DNA of 64,000 nucleotides from Cryomorphaceae bacterium (GTDB lineage Bacteria > Bacteroidota > Bacteroidia > Flavobacteriales_D > Sanyastnellaceae). Location: contig WGNM01000005.1 in the NCBI GenBank assembly GCA_016124575.1, positions 165,688-229,687 of the forward strand, written 5' to 3'. The stretch's first letter is position 1, and each line of letters opens with the position of its first letter. This document shows, piece by piece, positions 25,995 through 35,245 of this stretch. The position numbers and the translations under genes were made by a program. The notes beneath the pieces are model-generated. The model was not told the origin of the DNA. It did not search any database and worked only from the letters and a program-made list of their open reading frames with translations.

Positions 25995-26534
25995 ATGCAA
26001 AAGAACGATAAGAAATACATATTCGAGAGTGCTCGATTGGGTTTTCGGACATGGAACGAAACCGATTTAGATGAGCTTTCGCGCATGAATGCGGATGTCG
26101 ATGTGATGCGCTTTTTTCCCTCGGTACAAACCCGTGAACAAAGCAGATTGTTTCTTGAGAGAATGCAACAGCATCAAGATGAGTTTGGCTTCTGTTATTT
26201 TGCAGTAGAAGAGTTGATAAGCAGAAAGTTTATAGGGTTCATTGGTGCGTGCCAACAAACCTATGAAGCGCCGTTTACTCCCTGCACAGATGTCGGTTGG
26301 CGTTTGCTCCCAGCGTTTTGGGGAAAAGGATATGCGCAAGAAGGGGCGCTAGGAACGATGGATTTCCTCAAAAGGGCAGGTGTCGACGAAGTTTTCGCAG
26401 TTGCACCCGAAGTAAATCTTCCGTCTATAAGAGTTATGGAACGCGCAGGTATGAAGAGGCAGGCAGTTTTCAAGCATCCTCATCTGAACGATTCACCGCT
26501 GGCAACGTGCGTTTATTGGAGCAAATCACTTTGA
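25995..26534 (+). CDS. GNAT family N-acetyltransferase (RimJ/RimL-like)
   Basis: A 179-residue acetyltransferase of the RimJ/RimL branch: LGFRTWNETDLDELSRMNAD at the start, the acetyl-CoA motif region GWRLLPAFWGKGYAQEGALG, and NLPSIRVMERAGMKR near the end. It transfers an acetyl group to an amine, either a protein N-terminus or a small molecule; the substrate is not readable. It stands alone, 138 bases after the membrane protein gene and 57 bases before the GntR gene. The upstream gap has no visible signals. Confidence 0.85.
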   Translation: MQKNDKKYIFESARLGFRTWNETDLDELSRMNADVDVMRFFPSVQTREQSRLFLERMQQHQDEFGFCYFAVEELISRKFIGFIGACQQTYEAPFTPCTDVGWRLLPAFWGKGYAQEGALGTMDFLKRAGVDEVFAVAPEVNLPSIRVMERAGMKRQAVFKHPHLNDSPLATCVYWSKSL

Positions 26535-26564
26535 GAAGCGAGATTTTTAATAAAATTGCATTAA

Positions 26565-26588
26565 ATCGTATACGATATACTATATTTG
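26565..26588 (+). promoter_or_regulatory. Palindromic operator and -7 element of the gntR gene
   Basis: ATCGTATACGAT (26565-26576) is a perfect 12-bp palindrome with the GT...AC core typical of GntR/FadR operators. It abuts TATATTTG (26581-26588), a consensus -7 box only three bases before the ATG at 26592. Autoregulation is inferred, and the geometry implies a very short or absent leader. Confidence 0.5.
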
Positions 26589-26591
26589 AAC

Positions 26592-27239
26592 ATGATTCAA
26601 AAGATTACATTCAGAGACCAGGTCAAAGAAGAGCTTTTAGGAGCTATGTTTTCTGGGGAGATAGAGCCAGGGGCAAGGATCTCGTTGGTTGATATTGCTC
26701 GCAAGTTAGATGTGAGTGTAACGCCAGTCAGAGAAGCGTTGACGCAGCTAACTGAGACAAGAATTGTGAACTACATTCCGAATCGGGGATTTGTGGTTTC
26801 GGACCTAAATGAGAACGAAGCCCTCGATCTTTATGAGGCGATTTCATTGATAGAGTCTGCGTTGCTTTTAACGTGTCAATTCGATACACAGGCTATAATT
26901 GGATTAGAGATTAGTCAAAAGTCTTTTCTAAACGCTAAATCCAAAACAGAGCGGGTTCATTCAGACATGATGTTTCACAAAACCTTGATTGGACCTGCTA
27001 AGAATAACCTTTTGAAGAAAATTATCGAAGATGTCCGCATTCGCGTTTTTTTCTACGAATTGGAATACATGTCGCTCGATGATTTAAAAGTCAACTCCGA
27101 TGAAAGTCACGATCAAATCATATCCTTCTTAAAGGAGGGTAATCTTACTGAGGCCTCTGCTGTGTTGAGATTGAATTGGAAATTGAGCATTGACAGAATA
27201 ACTTCAAAAATGCGTGTTGAAGAAAAGCATATAAACTAA
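26592..27239 (+). CDS. GntR family transcriptional regulator, FadR subfamily
   Basis: A 215-residue regulator with an N-terminal winged HTH (about 5-70: FRDQVKEELLGAMFSGEIEPGARI, then LARKLDVSVTPVREALTQL-like IARKLDVSVTPVREAL) and an all-helical FCD-type ligand-binding domain (about 75-205: LDLYEAISLIESALLL, FHKTLIGPAKNNLLKKI). The FCD metal-site His pattern is only partly present (FHKTL, ESHDQII). It probably represses its own promoter through the palindrome just upstream, and perhaps the serine hydrolase gene that follows after 14 bases. Confidence 0.88.
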   Translation: MIQKITFRDQVKEELLGAMFSGEIEPGARISLVDIARKLDVSVTPVREALTQLTETRIVNYIPNRGFVVSDLNENEALDLYEAISLIESALLLTCQFDTQAIIGLEISQKSFLNAKSKTERVHSDMMFHKTLIGPAKNNLLKKIIEDVRIRVFFYELEYMSLDDLKVNSDESHDQIISFLKEGNLTEASAVLRLNWKLSIDRITSKMRVEEKHIN

Positions 27240-27245
27240 AGGAGG
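27238..27245 (+). promoter_or_regulatory. Strong Shine-Dalgarno site before the serine hydrolase
   Basis: AAAGGAGG with an 8-nt spacer to the ATG at 27254, overlapping the stop of gntR. Most genes in this window have no such site. Confidence 0.7.
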
Positions 27246-27253
27246 CGCTTGTT

Positions 27254-28786
27254 ATGAAAAGGATTGCACCTATTTTCCTGTTGATTTCGATATTCTTCAT
27301 TTCCGCGACGTTCACTTGTGAAGAAAAGCGAAACCCTCGTAAAATCATCCATACAGAGGTAGGAGTAAAAATGGATGAAAGGTTAACGCCATACATTCAA
27401 TCGTTGTTGGCGGTTCACGATAGTGAGTCGAGTGTTTCTGTTGGGGTGACATATGGGGATCAAATTGTATACGCTCGATCTTTCGGTTATGCCAATATAG
27501 AAACACGCGAATTAGCAAATCTTAGAACCCTTTATCATGTTTCATCCATTTCAAAAACATTTATCGCAGCTGCCATTGTGAAACTTGAAAGTGAAGGTTT
27601 GCTGGATATTGATGATCCTGTTGTTAAATACATTCCATATTTTAAGTTGGCTTCCGCAAGCTACATGGAGATCACTCTTCAACAACTTTTAACTCATACT
27701 TCGGGCTTGCCAGCACACAATGGGTTGGATAATTGGGAATCACCCTCATACAGCAGTGATGCACTTGAAGTTTATATTCGAAGTGCTTCCCATTTGGAAT
27801 TGGAGTTTTCTCCAGGGACTGATTTCAGTTACAGCGATATCGGATTTATTCTTTTGGGAGAGGTCATCGAAAATGTCGCGGGAGGTTCTTTCGAAGAATA
27901 CGTTGATCGTCAAATTTTGAAACCTTGTAATATGAAAGCATCAACTTTTAGAAAAGGCGATGAGCTTTTAAAGAATTGGGCGGCGCCTCATATTTTTGGG
28001 ACCAATACACAAGTTTGGAAGCACTATCCATACAACAGAATGTATGCTCCTAGCAATGCATTCAATTCCAATGTAATTGAAATGTGTAGGTGGTCAATCA
28101 TGAATCTTCATCATGGAAAATCGGAGAAAGGGAATGTCTTAGATTCAACTTCTCATGCGCTTTTATTTCAACCCCATGTCGCTACTCCGTGGGGAAAAGA
28201 AATTGGCTACAGTTGGTTTATTCAAGACTATTTGGGGATGACAACATGGATGCATACGGGTGAAGACATTGGTTTTAGTTCACAGTGCATTCTTTATCCT
28301 GAGGAGGATGTCGCGATTGTTGTTTTGGCAAACGGATCAAACTCGCGAACCGCTCGGATTGCAAACGCAGCAATGGAAATTTTTAAAGACATGGAACCGA
28401 AGAGTTATCAGGTATCCGGTAAATTCTTGTTTTGCAAAGAGTGGAATGAGCGCGGATTGGACAGCGCCAAAAATCTATGGAAAAGTTTGTTAGCAGATAG
28501 TACCGATAATTATTTTGCAAATGAATGGGAATTAAATATTGTCGGACATGGTTTGATATTTACCGGGGAAATTGAGAAAGCAAAGCAGGTTTTCCAATTT
28601 AACATTGATCTATTCCCAGAAGAACCGAATGTTTATGATAGTTATGGTGATGCACTTTTTGCTGAGTGCGATACGCTAGGAGCCATATCTTATTTTATGA
28701 AATCGATGTCTGTGGATTCAAGTTTTACCGAACCGCTGCCTAAGCTTGACAAGCTCAAAGACTTTATAGACGGAAGAAAGCTATAG
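27254..28786 (+). CDS. beta-lactamase-family serine hydrolase with C-terminal TPR-like region
   Basis: A 510-residue exported protein (signal with TCEE near residue 22, possibly a lipoprotein). The class C beta-lactamase/DD-peptidase-like domain (about 40-385) has the catalytic S98-I-S-K101, the second motif Y193-S-D in place of YxN, and a third motif HTG (MHTGEDIGFSS). It is therefore an active-looking serine hydrolase or esterase; its substrate is unknown. The last ~110 residues are helical and TPR-like (FTGEIEKAKQVFQFNIDLFPEEPN, YGDALFAECDTLGAISYFMKSM), as in many such Bacteroidota proteins. Its end overlaps the convergent hipA by six bases. Confidence 0.88.
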   Translation: MKRIAPIFLLISIFFISATFTCEEKRNPRKIIHTEVGVKMDERLTPYIQSLLAVHDSESSVSVGVTYGDQIVYARSFGYANIETRELANLRTLYHVSSISKTFIAAAIVKLESEGLLDIDDPVVKYIPYFKLASASYMEITLQQLLTHTSGLPAHNGLDNWESPSYSSDALEVYIRSASHLELEFSPGTDFSYSDIGFILLGEVIENVAGGSFEEYVDRQILKPCNMKASTFRKGDELLKNWAAPHIFGTNTQVWKHYPYNRMYAPSNAFNSNVIEMCRWSIMNLHHGKSEKGNVLDSTSHALLFQPHVATPWGKEIGYSWFIQDYLGMTTWMHTGEDIGFSSQCILYPEEDVAIVVLANGSNSRTARIANAAMEIFKDMEPKSYQVSGKFLFCKEWNERGLDSAKNLWKSLLADSTDNYFANEWELNIVGHGLIFTGEIEKAKQVFQFNIDLFPEEPNVYDSYGDALFAECDTLGAISYFMKSMSVDSSFTEPLPKLDKLKDFIDGRKL

Positions 28787-30088
28787 TATCGTCAACGTCT
28801 CCCAGATTTGATCCCGAAGTTTTGGGTTTACTTCGGTCTCATCTGCGTACGTTTTCCACTTGCTTACCACGTGCGATACCTGATCGATTGTTTCAATCCA
28901 ATTTGAATGTCCGATTTTGATGCTTTCACCAACCTTTAGTAAATCGTTTCGGTTAATTTCTTTTCGTTTTCCGTTGATACTCAAGGCGTGCTGACTGACC
29001 CAAAGGCTGTCTGGTCGGTAGGCATGGCAAAGATCGTAAGCAGGAGCAAGTTCCCAAACGTCATCTTTTTTCAATCGAAAAGCGAAGTTTTTGGTGTGGT
29101 CATCGCAGTTTCTAGCGATAACGTTGAAGACCATTCGTTTGAACATCTGCTCTGCTTGTGAGTATGGCAAACGCAACACGCGCATGGTCTGAAATAGCTG
29201 CTCGTAGCTGTAGCTTGTAACGAGGTTGAAGTCGACATGCTGCATCGCACACCAAGTCTGAATGTGATGTTTGGTGTTATGACCCTCGCGATCGAATCTT
29301 TTTGTCATAAAGTGTGCACGCTCATTTTCGACAAGCAGACGGGAAGGCATCATCTCAATGCCACAATCGAGCGCCATTTTGTAATAGGCCATTTCAACCC
29401 TGCCATATCCATGTGTAGCGCCCAATTGAACGTCTGATACCCCGTCAAGTTTGATCATCCAATGCTCAAATCCTCTGGGTGCTGTCGTTTGTCCGGATCG
29501 CACTTCGCCCGTTTTTTCGTTGAATGCAATCACTGCTTTCGGACGTGCACCACCTGCTGATGTCCCTATGCGGATAATGTCGAGCAATGCCCTTTCTTTT
29601 TCTTCGTTGATGTTGGTCGAAAACGATTGTTTGCTGCTCAAAACTTGCTGGGCTACTTCTATCAAGCTTTCAACTTCGAGTGAAAAGCTGTTTTGCGAGT
29701 CGCTGAATCGACTCGGGGTAAACTCGAGTGCTCCCATTCCGCGTGAGCCAATGAAGCAGAGTGTTTCGACAGGGTTCATGCTGTTGATGGGACGGCCTTG
29801 TTGAGCAAGCCAAAGGTTTATCAACTCGTTGCCGTAGCGATCAGGCAATACATCTGCGAGCAACCCCGGCAAACCTTTAAAAGTATCGAACGCAGACCCC
29901 TGTTGTTGTCGCAAAGCCGGAAAGCTATATATGCTTTGTCCGCTAGCAACAGGCATGAAAATAGGCGCTAGGTCCCACCCGAACCGTTTAAACAGCTCCG
30001 TGTATTCAAATGTCGCATGCCCCGTTTTATCATCCCATACGACAGCCCCGACTTGGTTTCCCCAAATGTTTATTTCAGCAGCCTCCAT
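28781..30088 (-). CDS. hipA: HipA-type serine/threonine kinase toxin
   Basis: A 435-residue HipA-family kinase, the toxin of a type II system; E. coli HipA phosphorylates GltX and causes growth arrest and persistence. Visible motifs: the P-loop-like GTSAGGARPKA (175-185), the catalytic loop NCDDHTKN (327-334) and the metal-binding YDLC (351-354). The N-terminal HipA_N-like part is complete, so the toxin looks functional. It follows the HTH antitoxin gene with a single base between stop and start, so both are cotranscribed. Target cannot be deduced. Confidence 0.92.
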   Translation of the reverse strand: MEAAEINIWGNQVGAVVWDDKTGHATFEYTELFKRFGWDLAPIFMPVASGQSIYSFPALRQQQGSAFDTFKGLPGLLADVLPDRYGNELINLWLAQQGRPINSMNPVETLCFIGSRGMGALEFTPSRFSDSQNSFSLEVESLIEVAQQVLSSKQSFSTNINEEKERALLDIIRIGTSAGGARPKAVIAFNEKTGEVRSGQTTAPRGFEHWMIKLDGVSDVQLGATHGYGRVEMAYYKMALDCGIEMMPSRLLVENERAHFMTKRFDREGHNTKHHIQTWCAMQHVDFNLVTSYSYEQLFQTMRVLRLPYSQAEQMFKRMVFNVIARNCDDHTKNFAFRLKKDDVWELAPAYDLCHAYRPDSLWVSQHALSINGKRKEINRNDLLKVGESIKIGHSNWIETIDQVSHVVSKWKTYADETEVNPKLRDQIWETLTIL

Positions 30089-30089
30089 A

Positions 30090-30437
30090 TCACCATTCAG
30101 ATTCGTTTGTTGGACCTTTTTTGCGCCTACCAGCGCGCAGACGTTGAAGTTTTGCTTCTTTGACGATAGCGAGCGGACTGATTACTTTTTCGATGTGAAA
30201 TGCATCGAACACATGTAGTAGATTTAAAATGCGTAACACCTGCAGCAGCGTGGCGATGTTTACAGGCTCACCATTTTCAAGCAAGCTAAGTGTTGACCTG
30301 CTGATGGATGCCGCTGATGCGACTTCGGATTGCGACTTGTTTTGCAAAAGCCGATGGTGCTTTATGAATGAACCGATGTGCTCTGCTAAAGCCTTATCAC
30401 TCATTGCGTGCCAGTTAATGTATGAGTAATTATGCAT
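30090..30437 (-). CDS. hipB: HipB-type XRE antitoxin
   Basis: A 115-residue HTH protein. The XRE helix-turn-helix lies at about residues 22-78 (IKHHRLLQNKSQSEVASAASISRSTLSLLENG), followed by NIATLLQVLRIL; a basic tail (LRAGRRKKGP) ends the chain. It should bind the hip promoter and neutralise HipA. Start at 30437 or at an internal ATG at 30404 (MSDKALAEH), the latter giving a more typical HipB length; the longer form is listed. It lies next to an unusually AT-rich intergenic region that must contain the promoter and operator. Confidence 0.88.
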   Translation of the reverse strand: MHNYSYINWHAMSDKALAEHIGSFIKHHRLLQNKSQSEVASAASISRSTLSLLENGEPVNIATLLQVLRILNLLHVFDAFHIEKVISPLAIVKEAKLQRLRAGRRKKGPTNESEW

Positions 30438-30796
30438 AAATATGATATGTGACTATAATGTACGAATAATCATTCAAATATAATAAATATTGTTGACTTT
30501 ATGTATGTATGAAAAACAATACGTAAATGTATTTTATATATTATAATGAATGATAAAACATTCAATATGAATTTTGTTACATGGGTCGTGATGAATTCTA
30601 TGCTACTGATTGGTGTTTTTTCTTAGCTGTTTAATGTCATTAATTCACAAGGTGCTCAGTATTTAATACATTCATAAATTTCATAACATCGCGGTAACAG
30701 CAAAACCTTTTTTAGGTAAAGATTTGGTAAACCTCGCGGGGTTGAATTGAGATAAGTTTGGGCACCCGAACAAACGATGTTTCAACCAAATCTGCT
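30438..30796. other. AT-rich intergenic region between hipB and the TonB receptor
   Basis: These 359 bases hold no gene. The part near hipB (30440-30570) is markedly AT-rich, with direct ATG-rich runs and an imperfect inverted repeat AATGAATG-N6-CATTCAAT at about 30547-30568, a candidate HipB operator. The divergent promoters of hipBA and the receptor operon must both lie here; I see no consensus TTTG-N19-TAnnTTTG for either. Confidence 0.5.
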
Positions 30797-33700
30797 ATGA
30801 CCTTCCACCTGCGTTTAGCTACTCTGTCTTTACTGATGTTTTCGTCTCTCTTTGCATTATCACAAGGAACCGTGCGCGGTGTTGTAAGTGATGAGTTGGG
30901 AGAACCACTTCCTTTTGTGAATGTATATGTTAAAGACATCACTTCGATAGGCACCACAACTGACCTTAACGGTTTATACACATTGAACTTACCAGATGCC
31001 AATGCGCACGTCGTTGTTTTTTCTTCGGTGGGGATGGCTCAGCAAAACTTAGAAGTCACTGTTAAGAATAAAGAGGTATTCGTTCTGAATGTCAAAATGC
31101 TCAACATGGCCATTGAGATTGAGGGCGGGGCGGAAATCATTGTGAAGGCAAACAGGGGAGGAGAACCTTATATGGAAATTCTTAAGAAAGAGAATCCTTC
31201 GAGTATCGATTATATTTCAGCATCTACGTTTAAGAAAACAGGCGATACCAATGTGCCTGATGCGGTGAAGCGTATTAGTGGAGTTTCTACCGTAGGAGGT
31301 TATGTTTCTGTTCGTGGACTGTCTGATAGATACATTAAAACCACAATCAACGGATCACGTCTCCCAACACTGGATCCGTTTACCAATAATATACGTATGG
31401 ATATGTTCCCAACTGGGCTTATTGACAACGTTATTATAAGTAAGACGATGACTCCCGATTTGCCAGGTGATTGGTCGGGTGCCTTTATCTCAATTGAAAC
31501 CAAAGACTATCCTGAAGAACTTCAGATAAATTTTACAAGTTCGGTGGGTTACAATTCGCAGACAACCTTCAAAGACATTGTGACTTCACAAAGAAGTTCG
31601 ACCGATTGGTTGGGTTTCGATAACGGATTCCGTGATATTCCAGAAGGAACGCCTACAGATCAGTCAAGTTTTCCACGGGAAATAAATCCATCACTATGGC
31701 AACAGTTTGATTACCTCGGTATCAGTGGCGTTTTAGAAGGTTATGGAATTCCGGCCGACCAAAATATAGCGAACGGTAGCATCGGTCATCAAATCGGATT
31801 GTCGGAACTAGGTTTTTTAGGGCCTGGTCAATTCAACAATTCTTTCGCGGTACAAAATGCAATTAGTGAGTACAACCAAACGTATGCTCCATCAGTTTTC
31901 TTCACTGCCTACAACCAAGAATTAGAAAATATAGGTACATCTTTTAAGGATACTTGGTTTACTGTAAAGGACCAAGCGCCTTTGAATAGCAGTATCAGTT
32001 TGAGCATTGGTAATCAAACCAAGCTTTTCAAACGTCCACTTGGATTTGTAATAGGATTCAGACATAGCACAACTACAGAGTATGATCCTGATTCTGATCT
32101 AAACCGCACAAATCTTTCGCCTAATCAGACGAGAGAGAATACTGCTACTTATGCAAATCTTCGCAACCAAGTGCAGCAAGTAAGTCGTGAAACCACGGGT
32201 TGGAGCGGTTTGGCTAGTTTAACTTACAACCTTAACCCGAACAACAAAGTATCCTTGCTTTTCATGCCGAATTTTCAAGGACAAAATAAAGCGCGGAAAT
32301 CAGAAGGTTTCTTGGAGGATAATCAGGATATTTCTTTTGGAGAAGATCAGGTTTATGAAGAACGTCAACAATTGCTGACTCAATTTAACAGCGAACATTT
32401 ATTCCCTGAAAGCAAAATTCGAATCAATACAGATGCTTCCTATACAAAAGGAAAACGAAATTTGTTAGATTTTAAAGATTTCCGTTATTTATTTGACGGA
32501 ACAGACTATTTGTTTAATAGCACATTCACACCTGATCGTCGCTTCCGTTATATGGATGAGAACCTTTTAGATACTCGTGTTTCTATTGAAATCCCTGTTT
32601 TAGAAACAAAAATGAAGGGTTCAAAACTTAAATTTGGAGGCGCCTACCAATACAATACCCGTGAGAATCAGCAGGTAGTATATACCGTTCAAGGGCTGAA
32701 CGAAAGCGATTTGGCGCTTGGGTTTGATGACGTTATGTCTATAGAGCGTTTCAGAATTGTAGATGGAACTTCGTTTGATTTATCCTACAACAATACCTCT
32801 TCAAATGTCGATAGTGATTTAGGTTTCCTCAAAGTAGCTGGCGGTTTCGGAATGTTCGATCTTCGTGTCACCCCAATTCTTCGATTTGTAGGTGGTTTAC
32901 GCGTAGAACATACCGATATGTTGGTGGATATAAAAGAGTTCTATGAGAACAACTATGCGATAGATGACCCTCGTCGTTCTAGTCAAGGTCAACTATTAAG
33001 TCCAGGAGAAATTAATCAGGTCAATTTTCTGCCGAGTATCAATATCATTTACAAGCTTAAAGATGATGAAGAAGCTGCCGTTAATTTGCGTGCCAACTTT
33101 AGTCAATCTCTTGCTCGTCCAAGTTTTCGAGAACTTACGAATGTTGCTTTGTTCGATTATGAGTTATTTGCCCGTGTAAAGGGAAATACTAACTTGGAAA
33201 TGACCTCAATAAATAACTACGATTTACGTTGTGAAAGTTTTTTCAAAGGCGGTTCAAATCTTTCTGCTAGCGTATTCTATAAAACCTTTAAGAACCACAT
33301 CGAGTTGATTTTGGCTCCAGGTGATGAGTTTACCTGGCAAAATGCGGAGAGTTCACAAGCTCTTGGTTTCGAATTAGAAGGAAAGGTTGATTTAACTAAG
33401 AAACTGGAGTTAAGGGCGAATGTTACTTTTATACGTTCGGAAACAACAGTAACGATTCCTGTGCCGGAAACACGCACAATGTTCGGTCAGGCACCGTATA
33501 TTTTTAATGCAATGTTGAGCTATCGCTTGGATAGTATAGGTTTGATCTTCACTGGGTCATACAATATACAAGGTCCTAAATTGGCATTGGTAGCTAGTTC
33601 GGCCTTCTCAGCACCCGATGTATTTGAATTACCTCGAAACATGGTTGATCTCAAAGTGTCAAAACGCCTAGGAGAGCATTTTTCGATAGCTGTTGCAGCT

Positions 33701-33820
33701 AGAAACCTCTTGAATGCGACCTTGATTCGTGCTTACCGCTTTGAAAATGGTTATGATTTGCACTTTGATAGCTACCAATTTGGTACGGTTTACAACTTTA
33801 GTGTTTCATACGATCTATAA
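30797..33820 (+). CDS. TonB-dependent outer-membrane receptor
   Basis: A 1007-residue receptor. After the signal (about 1-25) comes a carboxypeptidase-regulatory-like domain (GTVRGVVSDELGEPLPFVNVYV, DLNGLYTLNLP), then the plug (VPDAVKRISGVSTVGGYVSVRGL, DMFPTGLIDNVIISKTMTPDLPGDWSGAFISIET) and a ~700-residue beta-barrel ending FNVSYDL-like (FSVSYDL). It imports a large or scarce ligand with energy from TonB/ExbBD. No SusD partner follows. The start at 30797 is the ATG that gives the signal peptide; an upstream TTG extension is ignored. The next gene starts four bases after its stop, making it the head of a likely operon of VETYY-domain proteins. Confidence 0.93.
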   Translation: MTFHLRLATLSLLMFSSLFALSQGTVRGVVSDELGEPLPFVNVYVKDITSIGTTTDLNGLYTLNLPDANAHVVVFSSVGMAQQNLEVTVKNKEVFVLNVKMLNMAIEIEGGAEIIVKANRGGEPYMEILKKENPSSIDYISASTFKKTGDTNVPDAVKRISGVSTVGGYVSVRGLSDRYIKTTINGSRLPTLDPFTNNIRMDMFPTGLIDNVIISKTMTPDLPGDWSGAFISIETKDYPEELQINFTSSVGYNSQTTFKDIVTSQRSSTDWLGFDNGFRDIPEGTPTDQSSFPREINPSLWQQFDYLGISGVLEGYGIPADQNIANGSIGHQIGLSELGFLGPGQFNNSFAVQNAISEYNQTYAPSVFFTAYNQELENIGTSFKDTWFTVKDQAPLNSSISLSIGNQTKLFKRPLGFVIGFRHSTTTEYDPDSDLNRTNLSPNQTRENTATYANLRNQVQQVSRETTGWSGLASLTYNLNPNNKVSLLFMPNFQGQNKARKSEGFLEDNQDISFGEDQVYEERQQLLTQFNSEHLFPESKIRINTDASYTKGKRNLLDFKDFRYLFDGTDYLFNSTFTPDRRFRYMDENLLDTRVSIEIPVLETKMKGSKLKFGGAYQYNTRENQQVVYTVQGLNESDLALGFDDVMSIERFRIVDGTSFDLSYNNTSSNVDSDLGFLKVAGGFGMFDLRVTPILRFVGGLRVEHTDMLVDIKEFYENNYAIDDPRRSSQGQLLSPGEINQVNFLPSINIIYKLKDDEEAAVNLRANFSQSLARPSFRELTNVALFDYELFARVKGNTNLEMTSINNYDLRCESFFKGGSNLSASVFYKTFKNHIELILAPGDEFTWQNAESSQALGFELEGKVDLTKKLELRANVTFIRSETTVTIPVPETRTMFGQAPYIFNAMLSYRLDSIGLIFTGSYNIQGPKLALVASSAFSAPDVFELPRNMVDLKVSKRLGEHFSIAVAARNLLNATLIRAYRFENGYDLHFDSYQFGTVYNFSVSYDL

Positions 33821-33824
33821 TGTT

Positions 33825-35132
33825 ATGAAAGAGTTTAATAGAATATTTCAATTTGGACTGTTGTCTGCTTTATCTGTTTTTTTTTTCAATTCAGCTTCTA
33901 GTCAAGGAGTTTTAGAAAATGTTACAGTAGAGACTTATTACATATCGAATGCTGACGATGCTGCAACAACTGTGGGCGGCACCCTCGATGAAGGATCAGT
34001 AACGTACAGAGTTTTTATTACGATCTGCGAGGGTTGTAATTTGAGGGCAATGTATGGTTCAGTGAATCATCCCTTTTCAATTACCTCAACAGAATTGTTT
34101 TTTAACAATACCGATCGCGGTAAGACATGGGGTTACGATATTCAAGACAATAGACTTGATGAGAATACGGTAGCGCTGGATTCATGGCTTGGCTTCGGCG
34201 GAGCTACTGATGAACATTGGGGTGTTTTGAAATCAATGGATGACAATGGATCGATCATTGGTGGAGCGAATCATGAAGATGGTCTTCTTGTGAACAATGC
34301 GAGCGCAATAGGTATTTTGTTGCCAGAGGCCGACGGACTATTACCTGCTTCTGCGACAGCTCCTTCGAATTTCTTTCAGTCAGGAACTGATCCTTCAGCT
34401 GTTTTTGGAATTGAAACCATAGGCAACGCATTTGAAAGTACAACTTTCAGAGCGCAGTTTGACCCGATGAATATTCCTGAAACAGGTAACACATTTTTAG
34501 TTGCTCAACTTACAACAAAGGGCGATTTGACATTTGATCTTAATTTTGAAATAGAGAATGCAAATGGTCAGCTCGTTAAGGTTGTTTCATCTGACGAAAT
34601 TCTAGAAGCAGATGAGGTTTTTTCTGCTTTTCTTAGCTACCCTCTTTCTTGTGGATGCACAGATCCTTATTACTTGGAATTTGATGCAACAGCAGCTTGT
34701 GATGACGGATCTTGTGTAACTGAAATTGTTTACGGATGCTCTGATCCTGAAGCATGTAACTATGATCCGGATGTAAATTTCAACGTGCCTCAATTGTGTT
34801 GTATCCTCCCCGATAACTGTGTCGGTTTGGATTCTGATGTATTGTGTCCAGGAATCGTAGGTATTGAAGATGTAACCACCAATTTCAGCGTGAATATCTA
34901 CCCAAACCCTACAAATGGGTTACTCAATTTGGAATTGGAGGGTAATTTGACCTCTGTAGATTTGCGTATAATTGGAATGCGTGGAGAAATTATCGTACAG
35001 CGAAATCTACAAGCGTCAAATGGACAAATATTTGACCAGTTAGATATAAGCGGACTCGCGAATGGCTTCTACACAGTGCAGTTGATCGCACCGACTTCTG
35101 TTTGGAATACCCGTATTTTAAAATCTGAATAG
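33825..35132 (+). CDS. VETYY-domain secreted protein 1 (T9SS end)
   Basis: A 435-residue protein, signal peptide to about residue 26 (NSASSQG). The VETYY domain spans about 27-265: NVTVETYYISNADDA at the start, TYRVFITICEG, RAMYGS, LFFNNTDRGKTWG, ENTVALDSWLGFGGA, DGLLPAS, then LVAQLTTKGDLTFDLNFEIEN. It is the most divergent copy of the tandem set, lacking the usual GAWSVLEGV strand. Two Cys repeats follow (GCTDPYYLEFDA, GCSDPEACNYDP, the second ending CC). The end is a T9SS type A sorting domain (VNIYPNPTNGLLNLEL, ending TRILKSE). It begins four bases after the receptor gene, so it is almost surely cotranscribed with it. Confidence 0.82.
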   Translation: MKEFNRIFQFGLLSALSVFFFNSASSQGVLENVTVETYYISNADDAATTVGGTLDEGSVTYRVFITICEGCNLRAMYGSVNHPFSITSTELFFNNTDRGKTWGYDIQDNRLDENTVALDSWLGFGGATDEHWGVLKSMDDNGSIIGGANHEDGLLVNNASAIGILLPEADGLLPASATAPSNFFQSGTDPSAVFGIETIGNAFESTTFRAQFDPMNIPETGNTFLVAQLTTKGDLTFDLNFEIENANGQLVKVVSSDEILEADEVFSAFLSYPLSCGCTDPYYLEFDATAACDDGSCVTEIVYGCSDPEACNYDPDVNFNVPQLCCILPDNCVGLDSDVLCPGIVGIEDVTTNFSVNIYPNPTNGLLNLELEGNLTSVDLRIIGMRGEIIVQRNLQASNGQIFDQLDISGLANGFYTVQLIAPTSVWNTRILKSE

Positions 35133-35216
35133 CATTTTTCGTAGACGAAAGCAATAGTCTTTGCTAGGGTAACTTAAACATAACTGTTTTTTCACACCCA
35201 CAGCATGTGATTAGAA

Positions 35217-35224
35217 TATTTTTG
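35217..35224 (+). promoter_or_regulatory. possible internal -7 promoter element
   Basis: TATTTTTG matches TAnnTTTG 21 bases before the next ATG in the only long gap (113 bases) of the receptor operon. No TTTG is seen at the -33 position, so it is weak. Confidence 0.35.
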
Positions 35225-35245
35225 TAGTTCAAACATAAAACACAC

